Assembly: GCF_018403685.1 (NCBI RefSeq)
Contig: NZ_BOVK01000060.1
Coordinates: 1 to 36,178 of the forward strand
Length of the DNA: 36,178 nucleotides
Source: Xylanibacillus composti
GTDB taxonomy: Bacteria; Bacillota; Bacilli; Paenibacillales; K13
Reading direction: 5' to 3'
Below, piece after piece: positions 15,904 to 24,092 of this stretch. Position 1 is the stretch's first letter. Each line of letters opens with the position of its first letter. Below the pieces are notes generated by a model, which worked only from the letters and a program-made list of their open reading frames with translations, did not search any database and was not told the DNA's origin. The position numbers and the translations under genes are program-made.

Positions 15904-16551
15904 TCAGATGATGCCGCTCAACGAGAGCTGCTCCTGAGTAATTCGGTAATTCTCCAGGACGGCCTGCTTGGCAGCCTCGTAATCTTTGCGCTTCAGCGCT
16001 TCATAGATTTTGCCGTTCGTGACGCTGGCCCACTGCGGCTTGTGCTGCGGGAACTGCTTGCGGAACGTGACCATGCGGCAGATGAACTTGCTCTTGTAGA
16101 GCTGCAGCAGTTGAAGCATCTGCTCGTTGCCGATGGCTCTGATAATTGTGTCGATACACATAATGGAGCTTTCATAATAACTGACGTAATCATTGTTCTC
16201 TCTCGCCATATCCAGACGGTTCAGGTGGGAATCCAGCGCATCCAGATCAAAGACAAGCTCGCGTGTCTTCGCCATGTCCAATACGAACACTTGCATGGAT
16301 ACAAGCACCTCATGAATTTGACAAAACTGCCTGAACGATATTTCCTTGACCAGTACGCCGCGTCCCTTGAAGCTTTCTACTAGTCCTTCCCGCTCCAGCA
16401 ACGAGATCGCGGCACGCACCGGTGTCCGACTCATACCCAACTCTCCGGCCAGCTCATTCTCGGACAGCAAGATGCCGGGCATGTACTCCGCCCGCACAAT
16501 CCTCTCCTTGATTTGATCGTAAGCTACCGTTTCCAACGAAATCGACCGCAT
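15904..16551 (-). CDS. GntR-family (FadR-type) transcriptional regulator
   Basis: A 215-residue regulator. The N-terminal winged helix-turn-helix has YDQIKERIVRAEYMPGILLS, ENELAGELGMSRTPVRAAIS and LLEREGLVESFKGRGVLV. The C-terminal ligand domain (~80-215) is helical, FCD-like. Start is ATG 16551, with AAAGGAAAG just upstream; longer in-frame starts at 16575 or 16650 have no such site. Lying directly upstream of the phosphatase/ABC operon on the same strand, it is the likely ligand-responsive regulator of that operon (inference). Its operator was not identified. Confidence 0.9.
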   Translation of the reverse strand: MRSISLETVAYDQIKERIVRAEYMPGILLSENELAGELGMSRTPVRAAISLLEREGLVESFKGRGVLVKEISFRQFCQIHEVLVSMQVFVLDMAKTRELVFDLDALDSHLNRLDMARENNDYVSYYESSIMCIDTIIRAIGNEQMLQLLQLYKSKFICRMVTFRKQFPQHKPQWASVTNGKIYEALKRKDYEAAKQAVLENYRITQEQLSLSGII

Positions 16552-16677
16552 AGTGGCTCTTTCCTTTTTTGTCATTTGGGATTGATCGTAACAAAAAATA
16601 TACAGAATTGAAAAGTGAATATTTTGTAAACCTCTTCCACGCTCTTGCAAATTTATGGCGCAAGCATAAGGGAAATT

Positions 16678-17235
16678 CTAGCCCTCTCCTTGCAACTTCT
16701 CGCCGCATTTTTTCATAAACCGCATCAATACCAGCATCAATATAATCCCCGCGAGCAAAAAGCCGATGATTCCCACGATGAACAAAGGCGGGACGAAAAT
16801 CAGGATGAACATGAACATGATCGCGATCTGGTACACCAGGAAATACGACCATTTCTGCGCCGCCTCCTCCCGGATGTCGAACCGCTGCTGCTTGGACGCC
16901 AAATCCTGAATGCCCATAAACAAGTGGTACACAACAACCAGAGTCAATACGAGCGAAACCAAACTTACCACCATGCCAAGCGAGTCTACATGAATGCCTG
17001 GACCTTGGGATGGGGCAGGCCGCTCGTAGAAACTTAATACGGATACAATGATCATCGCCACGTTGTAGGCTTTAACCTTTGCAAAATATGGGCTATGCTC
17101 GGCAAGCGCTGCAAATCCGATAGCGAACAGAATAAACCCGATGACATCTGGCGCTATATCGAAGCCCTGAACCCTGAAGTCGAACATGATAAACAAGAAT
17201 CCCCAGAAAAACTTGCTGAAACCTTCTTTGATCAT
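16678..17235 (-). CDS. Unknown multi-pass membrane protein
   Basis: A 185-residue hydrophobic protein with about five membrane helices: FFWGFLFIMFDF, VIGFILFAIGFAALA, NVAMIIVSVLSF, VVSLVSLVLTLVVVYHLF and a long C-terminal double helix from YFLVYQIAIMFMF. Ends in a basic tail. I do not recognise the family. ATG start with GAAGGGAG upstream; likely transcribed from the extended -10 promoter at 17309. Confidence 0.7.
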   Translation of the reverse strand: MIKEGFSKFFWGFLFIMFDFRVQGFDIAPDVIGFILFAIGFAALAEHSPYFAKVKAYNVAMIIVSVLSFYERPAPSQGPGIHVDSLGMVVSLVSLVLTLVVVYHLFMGIQDLASKQQRFDIREEAAQKWSYFLVYQIAIMFMFILIFVPPLFIVGIIGFLLAGIILMLVLMRFMKKCGEKLQGEG

Positions 17236-17308
17236 ATGGTTCTCCCTTCCCAGTCTGTCAATCTTAAAGAGTATGATGCTTCAATATTGGATTTGACAGT
17301 TTCCTAAC

Positions 17309-17317
17309 AGTATAGCA
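17309..17317 (-). promoter_or_regulatory. Extended -10 promoter for the 16678-17235 membrane gene
   Basis: TGCTATACT on the minus strand (TATACT at 17309-17314 with TGn before it), no good -35. It lies about 75 bases before the ATG. Confidence 0.4.
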
Positions 17318-17328
17318 GAAAACTAGCA

Positions 17329-17436
17329 TCATTCTACCAATACGCAGGAGCCGCACCCGCCGCCATTAGGTCTCTTGGAGATGACCCCCTGTTCAGATAA
17401 CTTTTGATCGGGCATGGGCAAGCACCCAACCAACAT
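17329..17436 (-). CDS. Candidate small Cys/Gly-rich peptide, 35 residues
   Basis: A short ORF with ATG 17436 preceded by GGAG five bases upstream and TGA at 17329-17331. It starts MLVGCLPMPDQKLSEQGVIS and ends KRPNGGGCGSCVLVE. The charged first half and the compact GGGCGSC end recall small Cys-motif proteins or peptide precursors, but I recognise no family. It lies between the divergent tyrosinase-like and membrane-protein genes, upstream of the latter's promoter. May be chance. Confidence 0.35.
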   Translation of the reverse strand: MLVGCLPMPDQKLSEQGVISKRPNGGGCGSCVLVE

Positions 17437-17483
17437 GAGGACTCCTGTCATAACGTTATATTATTGTGAAAAGGAGCATGCAT

Positions 17484-17942
17484 ATGGCTACAATACCGCG
17501 TTATCCCCAAAGATTTCTCGACGAGCATGCAGCGTGGCATCGGAATATGAGCATGAATGCGCGTGCGGGAGACGGCATCGAATTTCTCAGATTTCACCGG
17601 GACTTCATGCGGAAATCCTTAAGATGGTACAACAAGCAAGGACTTAGCCGCAGAAGAGTGGCGCCCTGGCCATCCATTCCCCTTGACATAAAGAGACATC
17701 CAAGATGGACTCCAGGACTTCAGGCAGCAGAAGACCGGGTCACCAGAAACCTGGGGTCGTTTTCATCCGCGGACGAATTAGGCCGATTTCTCCTCACCTC
17801 ATTTCTGCATGACACCGTTCATGTTATCGGAGCGGAAGTATATGATGACCCTGACTTCGGTCAAATCGATCTGGCGCCGAGAAGCACGCTATTTTATAAT
17901 TGGCACGGGCTTATTGATCGTTGGTGGGAACAGCGGGAATAG
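17484..17942 (+). CDS. Miniature tyrosinase-like protein
   Basis: A 152-residue protein with the marks of the type-3 copper (tyrosinase/hemocyanin) fold. IEFLRFHRDFMRKSLRWY (32-49) resembles the FLPWHR motif of the CuA site. HDTVHVIGAE (109-118) resembles the HNxVHxxxG start of the CuB site, and YNWHGLIDRWWEQ (138-150) resembles FWLHHxxIDRLWxxW. Possible ligands are His15, His19, His38, His109, His113 and His141. Bacterial tyrosinases are usually about 270-500 residues, so this is a stripped-down form; CuA spacing is not canonical and activity is uncertain. Start is ATG 17484, seven bases after AAGGAG; an in-frame GTG at 17466 has no ribosome site. Confidence 0.6.
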   Translation: MATIPRYPQRFLDEHAAWHRNMSMNARAGDGIEFLRFHRDFMRKSLRWYNKQGLSRRRVAPWPSIPLDIKRHPRWTPGLQAAEDRVTRNLGSFSSADELGRFLLTSFLHDTVHVIGAEVYDDPDFGQIDLAPRSTLFYNWHGLIDRWWEQRE

Positions 17943-17966
17943 CGGGAATAGATGTCAGCAAACATA

Positions 17967-18004
17967 AAAGGGTACACTCGGCAAAAAACCGAATTGTACC
18001 CTTT
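17967..18004. terminator. Bidirectional terminator between tyrosinase-like and VOC genes
   Basis: AAAGGGTACA (17967-17976) pairs with TGTACCCTTT (17995-18004), with inner CGG/CCG. It lies between convergent genes. Confidence 0.85.
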
Positions 18005-18020
18005 GCTCATGCCATGATGT

Positions 18021-18425
18021 TCAAGCCTCGTGGCTGAATTGCCATTCGATGTTATACTTGTCCGTCACCATGCCATAACACTTGCTCCAAGGCGTCTCCT
18101 GCAGCTCCATCTTGACGGAGCCTTCCTCTTTCAGCTTCGAGAATGCATCCCTGATAGCCGCCTCATCACCGCTTACATACGCAAGTGTGAAGTTGTTGCC
18201 CGCTTGAAAAGGCGCCCCAGGGTAATTGTCGGAAATCATTAATTTGCCTCCCGCAATTTCCAAGTACGTATGCATGATCAAATTTTCTGATCCTGGAGGC
18301 AAGTGTTCTGAGTTCGTGGATCCGAAAGTCAGTAATTGAGGCTCTTCCAAACCGAACACTTGGGCGTAATACAAAGCTGCTTCGCGGGCGTTCCCGTCAA
18401 AAATCAAGTATGGATGCAATGCCAT
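18021..18425 (-). CDS. VOC-family protein, PhnB-like
   Basis: A 134-residue vicinal-oxygen-chelate fold protein. It starts with HPYLIFDGNAREAALYYAQVF, then LEIAGGKLMISDNYPG, and ends with WSKCYGMVTDKYNIEWQF, the signature of the PhnB/YjdN subgroup. Substrate unknown for this subgroup. ATG start with AAGGAGTG upstream. Full length. Confidence 0.9.
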   Translation of the reverse strand: MALHPYLIFDGNAREAALYYAQVFGLEEPQLLTFGSTNSEHLPPGSENLIMHTYLEIAGGKLMISDNYPGAPFQAGNNFTLAYVSGDEAAIRDAFSKLKEEGSVKMELQETPWSKCYGMVTDKYNIEWQFSHEA

Positions 18426-18513
18426 ACGATCACTCCTTGAATTTATAGTTCTTCCACCGAAATTCTAACATAACGATCCCCACAAATCAAACATATGTTC
18501 CTGTCCAGCTGCT

Positions 18514-18537
18514 GCAGACCCTTTATGCAGGGCCTGC
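18514..18537 (-). terminator. Hairpin after the ABC permease gene
   Basis: GCAGACCCT (18514-18522) pairs with AGGGCCTGC (18529-18537) with one G-U pair, but no T run follows on the minus strand. Probably a weak terminator or a 3' stabilising hairpin. Confidence 0.35.
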
Positions 18538-18566
18538 AAGCTGGTGGTAGCAATAAGCTGTCAGCG

Positions 18567-20177
18567 CTACTTCACTCTGAACGTATGATGCGCATACTTG
18601 CGGACGATTACGAGTGCAAGCAAGAAATAAACGCATGTAATCGATAAGACGACGCTCGTGAAGGCAGCAGGCGGAACAGGGAAGAAGAGCGCAAATCCGC
18701 AGGCCCCTGACACGACCATTGTCACGATGAAGTACAGCGGATTCTTCACGTTCAAGTCCGTGGAATTAGGCTGAAACATATAATAGAGAAACAGATGATG
18801 GATGGTAAAAAAGACGGCCAGCGCTGCTATGCTGAGCCATAACAGCACGGTATCCACCTGTAGAATGCTCCCGTCTGCCGAGAACGTCGCCAGCGTCAAC
18901 ACTCCCCCTAACACAGCTGCAATCAGCAAATTCTGGCCAATCATCTTGCGTAGTCGGATCAAGAAATGCTCGTAAGCTGCGCTTCGATAGAAGCTGTAAC
19001 GGGCTAAGCTGATATCGCAATTGTAGAACATCGCTCTGCACGTTGTTCCGCCTACCGTCAAGACGCTCAGCGCGACAGGCAAGAAGGGGAAAAACAACTT
19101 CAGCTCCAGCTGTAAGAACTCCAGCTGCATACGGCCCATGACCAACATAGCAATTGTGCTGATGATTCCGGCAGCCGCCATAATCGCGAGCCGCTTGTAG
19201 ACCGGACGGCTGACTACGCTGCGATGCCTTGCGAAGAAAATTGCGTTAAGATAGGCGTAGCCTTCTTTGCCTTTAAACGCCTCTCGCCGCAATGTTTCCT
19301 CTGAATAATCGCTCTCCTTGGCTGCAACGCTCGTTTTTTGGGCATCTGCAACCATGCTGCTGACGTTCAAGTAAGGATCGTCCCGCTTGGTTGCGGCATC
19401 CACAGCCTCACGGAAATGACGGTACCTCGCAAGCTGAACGCCCGCCCAAGCCCCCAGTGCAGCGATCACTAGCGTCACTGTCCCATGCATGAGAGCCGGT
19501 CCAATTGTCGGCGCCTTGGCGAGAAAGAGCGGCAAGTACGCAACGATATAGCCTGCAATAATGACGAGCCAGACTACAGCCACTTGCTTAACCAATACAA
19601 TCCCTGTCTTCTCAAACAACTTGAGATGGAAATATTCGCACAGCACTCTCCACGCTGTGACGGAAACCGCAAGCAGCACTGCCTGCAGCGCTGTACCTTG
19701 CAAGAGCAGCACGAATACCAGCAGGGCTGGTACGTAGCTGACTAGAAACACGACGTAGCGATAGGATAAATAGGCGCGCATATAGTGCATGGGCGACATT
19801 CGCATCAGCTTCACCGCTGCATACTTTTCCCTCTTCGGTTCCAGCACATTGGCGCTGCTGACTCCTGCAACTAGAAAGCTGATGATCGCAAATATGTGAA
19901 CGAACAGCGTGAGCGGCTCGTGAGCGTACGACAATTCCTTCATAGCCATCACCGGCAAATAGACAAGGAAGTACAGGTACAGCAGCTTGGATACAAGGCT
20001 CCACAGCAACAACACGGCAAAAACAAGGACCGCGACCGAACGCTTCAGATCCGTTCTTGCATAAACGGAGTCCTTGATCGCCTTGCCAATCAAGGGCAGC
20101 TTCTGAACATAGTAGAAAAACAGATTGATCGCCGAAGACGTCCGTATTGCCAACAGCGTACTAAGAACCTTCAACAT
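18567..20177 (-). CDS. ABC exporter permease, large ABC-2-like
   Basis: A 536-residue membrane protein with about 12 hydrophobic segments. The N-terminal part is basic; the first helices are VAVLVFAVLLLWSLVS and LTLFVHIFAIISFLVAG. A long cytoplasmic loop (~255-310) carries SSMVADAQKTSVAAKESDYSE. It is the membrane partner of the ATPase encoded just upstream and overlaps its gene by 17 bases. Start chosen at ATG 20177, nine bases after GAAGG; ATG 20186 would touch that site. The substrate is unknown; the pair resembles BcrAB/EcsAB-type exporters. Confidence 0.85.
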   Translation of the reverse strand: MLKVLSTLLAIRTSSAINLFFYYVQKLPLIGKAIKDSVYARTDLKRSVAVLVFAVLLLWSLVSKLLYLYFLVYLPVMAMKELSYAHEPLTLFVHIFAIISFLVAGVSSANVLEPKREKYAAVKLMRMSPMHYMRAYLSYRYVVFLVSYVPALLVFVLLLQGTALQAVLLAVSVTAWRVLCEYFHLKLFEKTGIVLVKQVAVVWLVIIAGYIVAYLPLFLAKAPTIGPALMHGTVTLVIAALGAWAGVQLARYRHFREAVDAATKRDDPYLNVSSMVADAQKTSVAAKESDYSEETLRREAFKGKEGYAYLNAIFFARHRSVVSRPVYKRLAIMAAAGIISTIAMLVMGRMQLEFLQLELKLFFPFLPVALSVLTVGGTTCRAMFYNCDISLARYSFYRSAAYEHFLIRLRKMIGQNLLIAAVLGGVLTLATFSADGSILQVDTVLLWLSIAALAVFFTIHHLFLYYMFQPNSTDLNVKNPLYFIVTMVVSGACGFALFFPVPPAAFTSVVLSITCVYFLLALVIVRKYAHHTFRVK

Positions 20178-20880
20178 GGCTCTCATCCTTCAGCAGCTCG
20201 ATGATGCTCTGCTCGAACTCCGGACTGCGCAGCAGTTCAGGCGAAACAGATGACAACCGGCCGCGGTTCAAAATAACGAGCTCATCGCAAAGGTCCGATG
20301 CCAGTTGCAAAATATGGGTAGAGAATATCAGGATATGGTCGCGCTTCATCTCGCGGAGCAGCTTCTTCATCTCCAACGCTACAATAACGTCAAAGGAAGT
20401 AAGCGGCTCATCCAACAGAATGACCGGCGGCTTCGTGATCAAGAACAGCAGCATCTGCAGCTTGTTCTTCATGCCGTGCGAGTACCCTTTGATGAGTCGA
20501 TGCCGCTCCTCCTCCGCCATGCTCATCATATCGAAGTATTGGTCGATCGAATAGTCGATCGGCACATTCCGGCGGCGGTTAATATCGATGAAAAACTTAA
20601 CGAATTCATAGCCTGTCAGAAACTCGGGCAGGATCGGCAGCGAGTAGACGTAGCCAACATCCTGCTCACGCAGCTCGCGCGTCACGCCGTCCGTCTCCAA
20701 TAAGGCTTGGCCGCCATCCATCTTCAGTTCGCCGCTCAGGCAGTTGAACAGCGTTGTCTTGCCTGCCCCGTTCCGTCCTAGCAGGCCGTATATCTTGCCT
20801 TTCTCGAATCGATGCTCCACGTCCTGGAGCACCTGCTTCTCGTTGAACTTCTTCTCTATCTTGTCCAGTACCAGTTGCAA
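20161..20880 (-). CDS. ABC transporter ATP-binding protein
   Basis: A 239-residue ATPase. Walker A GRNGAGKTT, a Q-loop region, the unusual signature YSHGMKNKLQ, Walker B VILLDEP followed by LTSFDV, and the switch His in FSTHIL. The start is set by the ribosome site: AAGGAG lies eight bases before TTG 20880, while GTG 20889 directly touches it. Forms an exporter with the overlapping permease gene. Confidence 0.92.
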   Translation of the reverse strand: MQLVLDKIEKKFNEKQVLQDVEHRFEKGKIYGLLGRNGAGKTTLFNCLSGELKMDGGQALLETDGVTRELREQDVGYVYSLPILPEFLTGYEFVKFFIDINRRRNVPIDYSIDQYFDMMSMAEEERHRLIKGYSHGMKNKLQMLLFLITKPPVILLDEPLTSFDVIVALEMKKLLREMKRDHILIFSTHILQLASDLCDELVILNRGRLSSVSPELLRSPEFEQSIIELLKDESHVEGS

Positions 20881-20962
20881 TAAAATCACTCCTTCATCAA
20901 ATTATACGGTTAGCTCGTCAAGACGTTCCAATGCAGCTGGTCAACCACATCTTGCAAATGCC

Positions 20963-21009
20963 AAAAAAGCAAGAGGCATCCTTCCGAATCGGATGTATGC
21001 CTGTTTTTT
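20963..21009. terminator. Orphan bidirectional terminator between divergent genes
   Basis: AGGCAT...ATGCCT with inner ATCC/GGAT (20974-20981 and 20991-21002), A6 before and T6 after. It looks like a terminator for both strands, yet the flanking genes diverge, so no intact gene ends here. It may be left from a deleted gene or act as an attenuator for one of the flanking genes. Confidence 0.6.
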
Positions 21010-21091
21010 CCGATAATAGACTCGCGTCCTAGGCCAACCCCTCTCCTCCCACATACATTGCTTACATATGATTAGCAGGAGGGGGGAAAAA

Positions 21092-22549
21092 GTGCGTATT
21101 CTTGCTCTTATGACATTCGACATTTTCAGAAACTCATTGGGAGCCTCCCTTGAGTCTCTGGGTCACGAGGTTCGCTATCTCGGCAAATTTGATGCAGAAT
21201 TGCTCGCGACGACGATCAAGCAATTTAAACCTCACATGATTGTCGATATGGGTTGGGATATTTGGCATGTCAACGCGGATCTACGGTCCATCGCCAAAGT
21301 CATCAAGAAGGCCAAGCTGTTCCATCTCTACTTCGCCGAGGAGGATTGGCTGCATTTCGCTCGCTGGTCGAAGCGGTATTGTGAAATCATGCAACCGTCC
21401 TTCGTTCTAACACGCAGCCCGCTGTGCATTCCCGCATATCGGGATATGGGCATCAGGGCCACATACTTCGATGTCGGCTGCAATCCGTCGTTTCATGCCC
21501 GCCAGTCTGTTCACCCTTCTTACGCCTGCGACGTGGCCATCGTGGCGAACGGCAATTTCACACTGGGCGAGATTCGTTATAAAAGCGTATATGATCTTGT
21601 CCTCCCGCTTTTCGATCAGCCCTATCAAGTGAAAATCTGGGGACGCGACTGGTCTGGTATCGGTCGTTTCTATCCCGGGAGAAAAGCGCCGCCTTCCTTC
21701 CTGCAAGGCAAGCTGCCCTTCGATAAGACGCCGACAGTTTACAGTTCGGCGAAAATTTGCATCAGCATTCAAACGTGCGACGACCAGCTGAGCAACCGGA
21801 CGATGGATATCCTGTCTAGCTGAGGATTCCTGCTGACTTCCAACACGAAAGCAGTACGCGAGAAGCTGCGGCCGGGCAGCAACTGCCAAGTTTCTTCCTC
21901 GCCATCCGAAACATTGGCGCATATTCGGCATTACTTGGCCAACGAGAAGGAGCGGGAGTCCATTGCCCAGAAAGGCCAAGCCTACGCGATTAAGCGCTTT
22001 TCATATTTAAACACCCTTAAGTCCGTCTGGCCGGAAGTCATGCTGGAGTGGAAGCGAAATCAAAAGCCGCGGGCAGAAGCTTCATTAGCCAATCGGCTCA
22101 AAGACGCGAGCTTTTCCAATGGGGGTAGCTGGTTAATGCATAATGCCCAAGCAACAGACCTTTATCCGCGCAACGGAGCTCGGGTCGTGCAGTTCGAACC
22201 CGGCGAAGCCAACGCCTATATCCAGCAAACCTTCGCAGTGACACCGGGGAAACATTATCTGATCCGGTCGCAGCTGGCCAAAGTAGGCAAAGGGATCGGG
22301 GCCCCGGTTAACATTCTGCTATACTGGTATGATGCCGCTGGCCAACTCCTCGACACGGGTCTATATGGCTCCATGTTCCCGACTGATTTCCCCGATGCCG
22401 CAAGCAATCAATGGTTTTCTTACCGGGCCATTACGACGCAAGTGCCCCGTCATGCAACACATGCCCAGCTTCTGATCAACAAGCTCGGCTATAAGGGCAG
22501 CGTGCCGCTGCTAGTGGCCGATTGCTCATGTACCGAATATGAGGTGTGA
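21092..22549 (+). pseudogene. CgeB-like glycosyltransferase interrupted by an in-frame TGA
   Basis: One reading frame runs from GTG 21092 (ribosome site AGGAGGGGG just upstream) to TGA 22547, but has TGA at 21821-21823. The first part (243 residues) is the N-terminal and start of the nucleotide-binding lobe: RILALMTFDIFRNSLG, FAEEDWLHF, FDVGCNPSFH, NRTMDILSS. After the stop the family pattern continues without shift: GFLLTSNTKAVREKL, HYLANEKERESIAQKG. In CgeB/GT-B relatives this site is normally GGFLLT, so one GGA to TGA change explains it. A ~150-residue beta-rich C-terminal domain follows (FSNGGSWLMHN..., FAVTPGKHYLIRSQLAK), possibly carbohydrate-binding. CgeB-type enzymes glycosylate the spore surface. 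Recent inactivation or stop read-through are the options. Confidence 0.75.
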
Positions 22550-23324
22550 CGAATGTCGTCCCGTCCTTGAAGCGCTGGATATCGTCGCGGTCCTGTCTAT
22601 ACCAGAGATGGCTGTCCCGCACCTGATCCGCATCCTGAATGATCGCTTCCGTCGCTTGGATGATCAGCTTCCCTGCCTGCTCCCTCTCATCCTGATCCGT
22701 ATGCCAAACAAGCTTGGCTGCAGAAAAATCATTGCCCAGCGCGGTTATCTCGCGCAGCAGGACATCCGATAATGGCTTCTTGGGGTCATAGGCTCCACGA
22801 TGGGTATGCCGCTTCGTGATCATATGAAATAAATGCGATGCGTGAGGAGTCCTGTCTGCCAGGGATACCTCCGCAACCTTCACCTGATCCAAGCCGCCCT
22901 CCAGCAAATGCACCTGCGGTTCATACCTATGCGCCTGCGCAGCCAAGCTCAGATTCTCTATGGCACAACCAAGGCTGATATACATTTCCCGATAGTAAGG
23001 GTCCATGGCGCCTATATTTCTGGAAATATCCGCAAACAATTCAATCTGGTCGGACTGTACGCGAAACAACCAAGGCTGTGTGTTATGCGCATTGGCTGCC
23101 AATATGGCATACTGAACAAGCCGAAACGGATCTTTGACAGATCGTTCCTCATCCTTTACGGGTTCGAAGCTCCATGGCTCGTAGGCCGGTCCCTTCCCTG
23201 TAGCAAAAACGCCTTTGTCGACTGCCCGATAAAGCCCTCCTCCAGCAAGCAAAACCAGTGCTGCGCCCGAAACCTTTAAGAAGCCCCTTCTTGTTACTTT
23301 CCCTTGCGATTGAGTAGGTTCCAC
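22476..23324 (-). pseudogene. 3'-truncated TAT-exported Acg-type nitroreductase
   Basis: A 282-residue ORF from GTG 23324 (GGAGG seven bases upstream). It begins with a twin-arginine signal, TRRGFLKVSGAALVLLAGGG. The FMN-binding oxidoreductase part has NAHNTQPWLFRV, YREMYISLGCAIENL and KRHTHRGAYDPKKPLS. Acg-family proteins are usually about 350-400 residues. Here similarity stops around RDDIQRFKDGTT, and the last ~26 residues are merely antisense to the CgeB gene end. The junction is at about 22550-22556. Co-transcribed with the TetR gene upstream. Confidence 0.65.
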
Positions 23325-23342
23325 AATCCGTCCTCCAGTTGA

Positions 23343-23945
23343 TTATTGTCGGTTCTCCAGATACGGCGTCAAAATGGCCCAAATCAGATTAATCCCTTCC
23401 TTGAACCCTGCTTCATCGACCACTTGCCCGTTCATTTCAAGAAAGGACAGCCAATTGTTGGCAATGATCCAGCATGACAGGAGCAGCTTCTCGATCTTCT
23501 GGGGATCTGCCTGCATATGCAGGACACCGTCTTCCATGAATCGCTGGACGAAAGCCTGCTGTTCTGCAAGGCGAGTTTCCATCATGGCGGTATGCTGAAG
23601 CCTCAAGGCCTCATCTGCTTGAAATAGGGACAATGCCTCCCGATAAAAAAATCGATAGCGCCACAAAAGATCAAAGTTCATAAGCAGCCTCTGCTCGAGA
23701 TGTCGCTGTTCCAATTTCACCTGTTCAGGAAGCGTCCATACCTCGCTCCATTCCTCGTACATATCAAGCAAAATAGCCCCGATGATCTCAGATTTACTCT
23801 TGAAATGATAATAAAGATTGCCGGGACTCATCGCTGCTGCTGCAGCGATATGATTGGTCGATACCTTCCCGACCCCCGATTCGTTAAATAGCTGAACCGC
23901 GGTCTGCAGAATGCGTTGTTTCGTATTCAAGTTTTCATCACCCAT
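23343..23945 (-). CDS. TetR-family transcriptional regulator
   Basis: A 200-residue repressor. The helix-turn-helix is TKQRILQTAVQLFNESGVG, VSTNHIAAAAAMSPGNLYYH and FKSKSEI. The C-terminal ligand domain has the ..WRYRFFYREALSLFQADEALR.. pattern of the group with a DUF6-type C-terminus. It lies 18 bases before the nitroreductase gene in one operon. A perfect 20-base palindrome (23949-23968) sits between promoter and start, so it very likely represses itself and the nitroreductase. The leader is very short and has no strong ribosome site. Confidence 0.9.
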   Translation of the reverse strand: MGDENLNTKQRILQTAVQLFNESGVGKVSTNHIAAAAAMSPGNLYYHFKSKSEIIGAILLDMYEEWSEVWTLPEQVKLEQRHLEQRLLMNFDLLWRYRFFYREALSLFQADEALRLQHTAMMETRLAEQQAFVQRFMEDGVLHMQADPQKIEKLLLSCWIIANNWLSFLEMNGQVVDEAGFKEGINLIWAILTPYLENRQ

Positions 23946-23948
23946 GTC

Positions 23949-23995
23949 TTTAGAGTAATTACTCTAAATATAGCCGGGCTTATGCTTCCTGTCAA
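23949..23995 (-). promoter_or_regulatory. TetR-operon promoter with palindromic operator
   Basis: -35 TTGACA (23990-23995), 17-base spacer, -10 TATATT (23967-23972), all on the minus strand: near consensus. A perfect inverted repeat, TTTAGAGTAA then TTACTCTAAA (23949-23968), overlaps the last two bases of the -10 and covers the predicted start of transcription. A bound repressor there would block RNA polymerase. Confidence 0.8.
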
Positions 23996-24012
23996 TCTTT
24001 GATGGCCAATAG

Positions 24013-24039
24013 CAAAACCCCAACCTCATGCGGTTGGGG
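24013..24039 (-). terminator. Terminator of the pspA-ydjGHI operon
   Basis: CCCCAACC (24018-24025) pairs with GGTTGGGG (24032-24039), followed by TTTT on the minus strand. Confidence 0.75.
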
Positions 24040-24092
24040 CAATCTCTTTCATTATCTCGATGTGACTCAGTGTTTAGCCGGATAGCAGGAAG

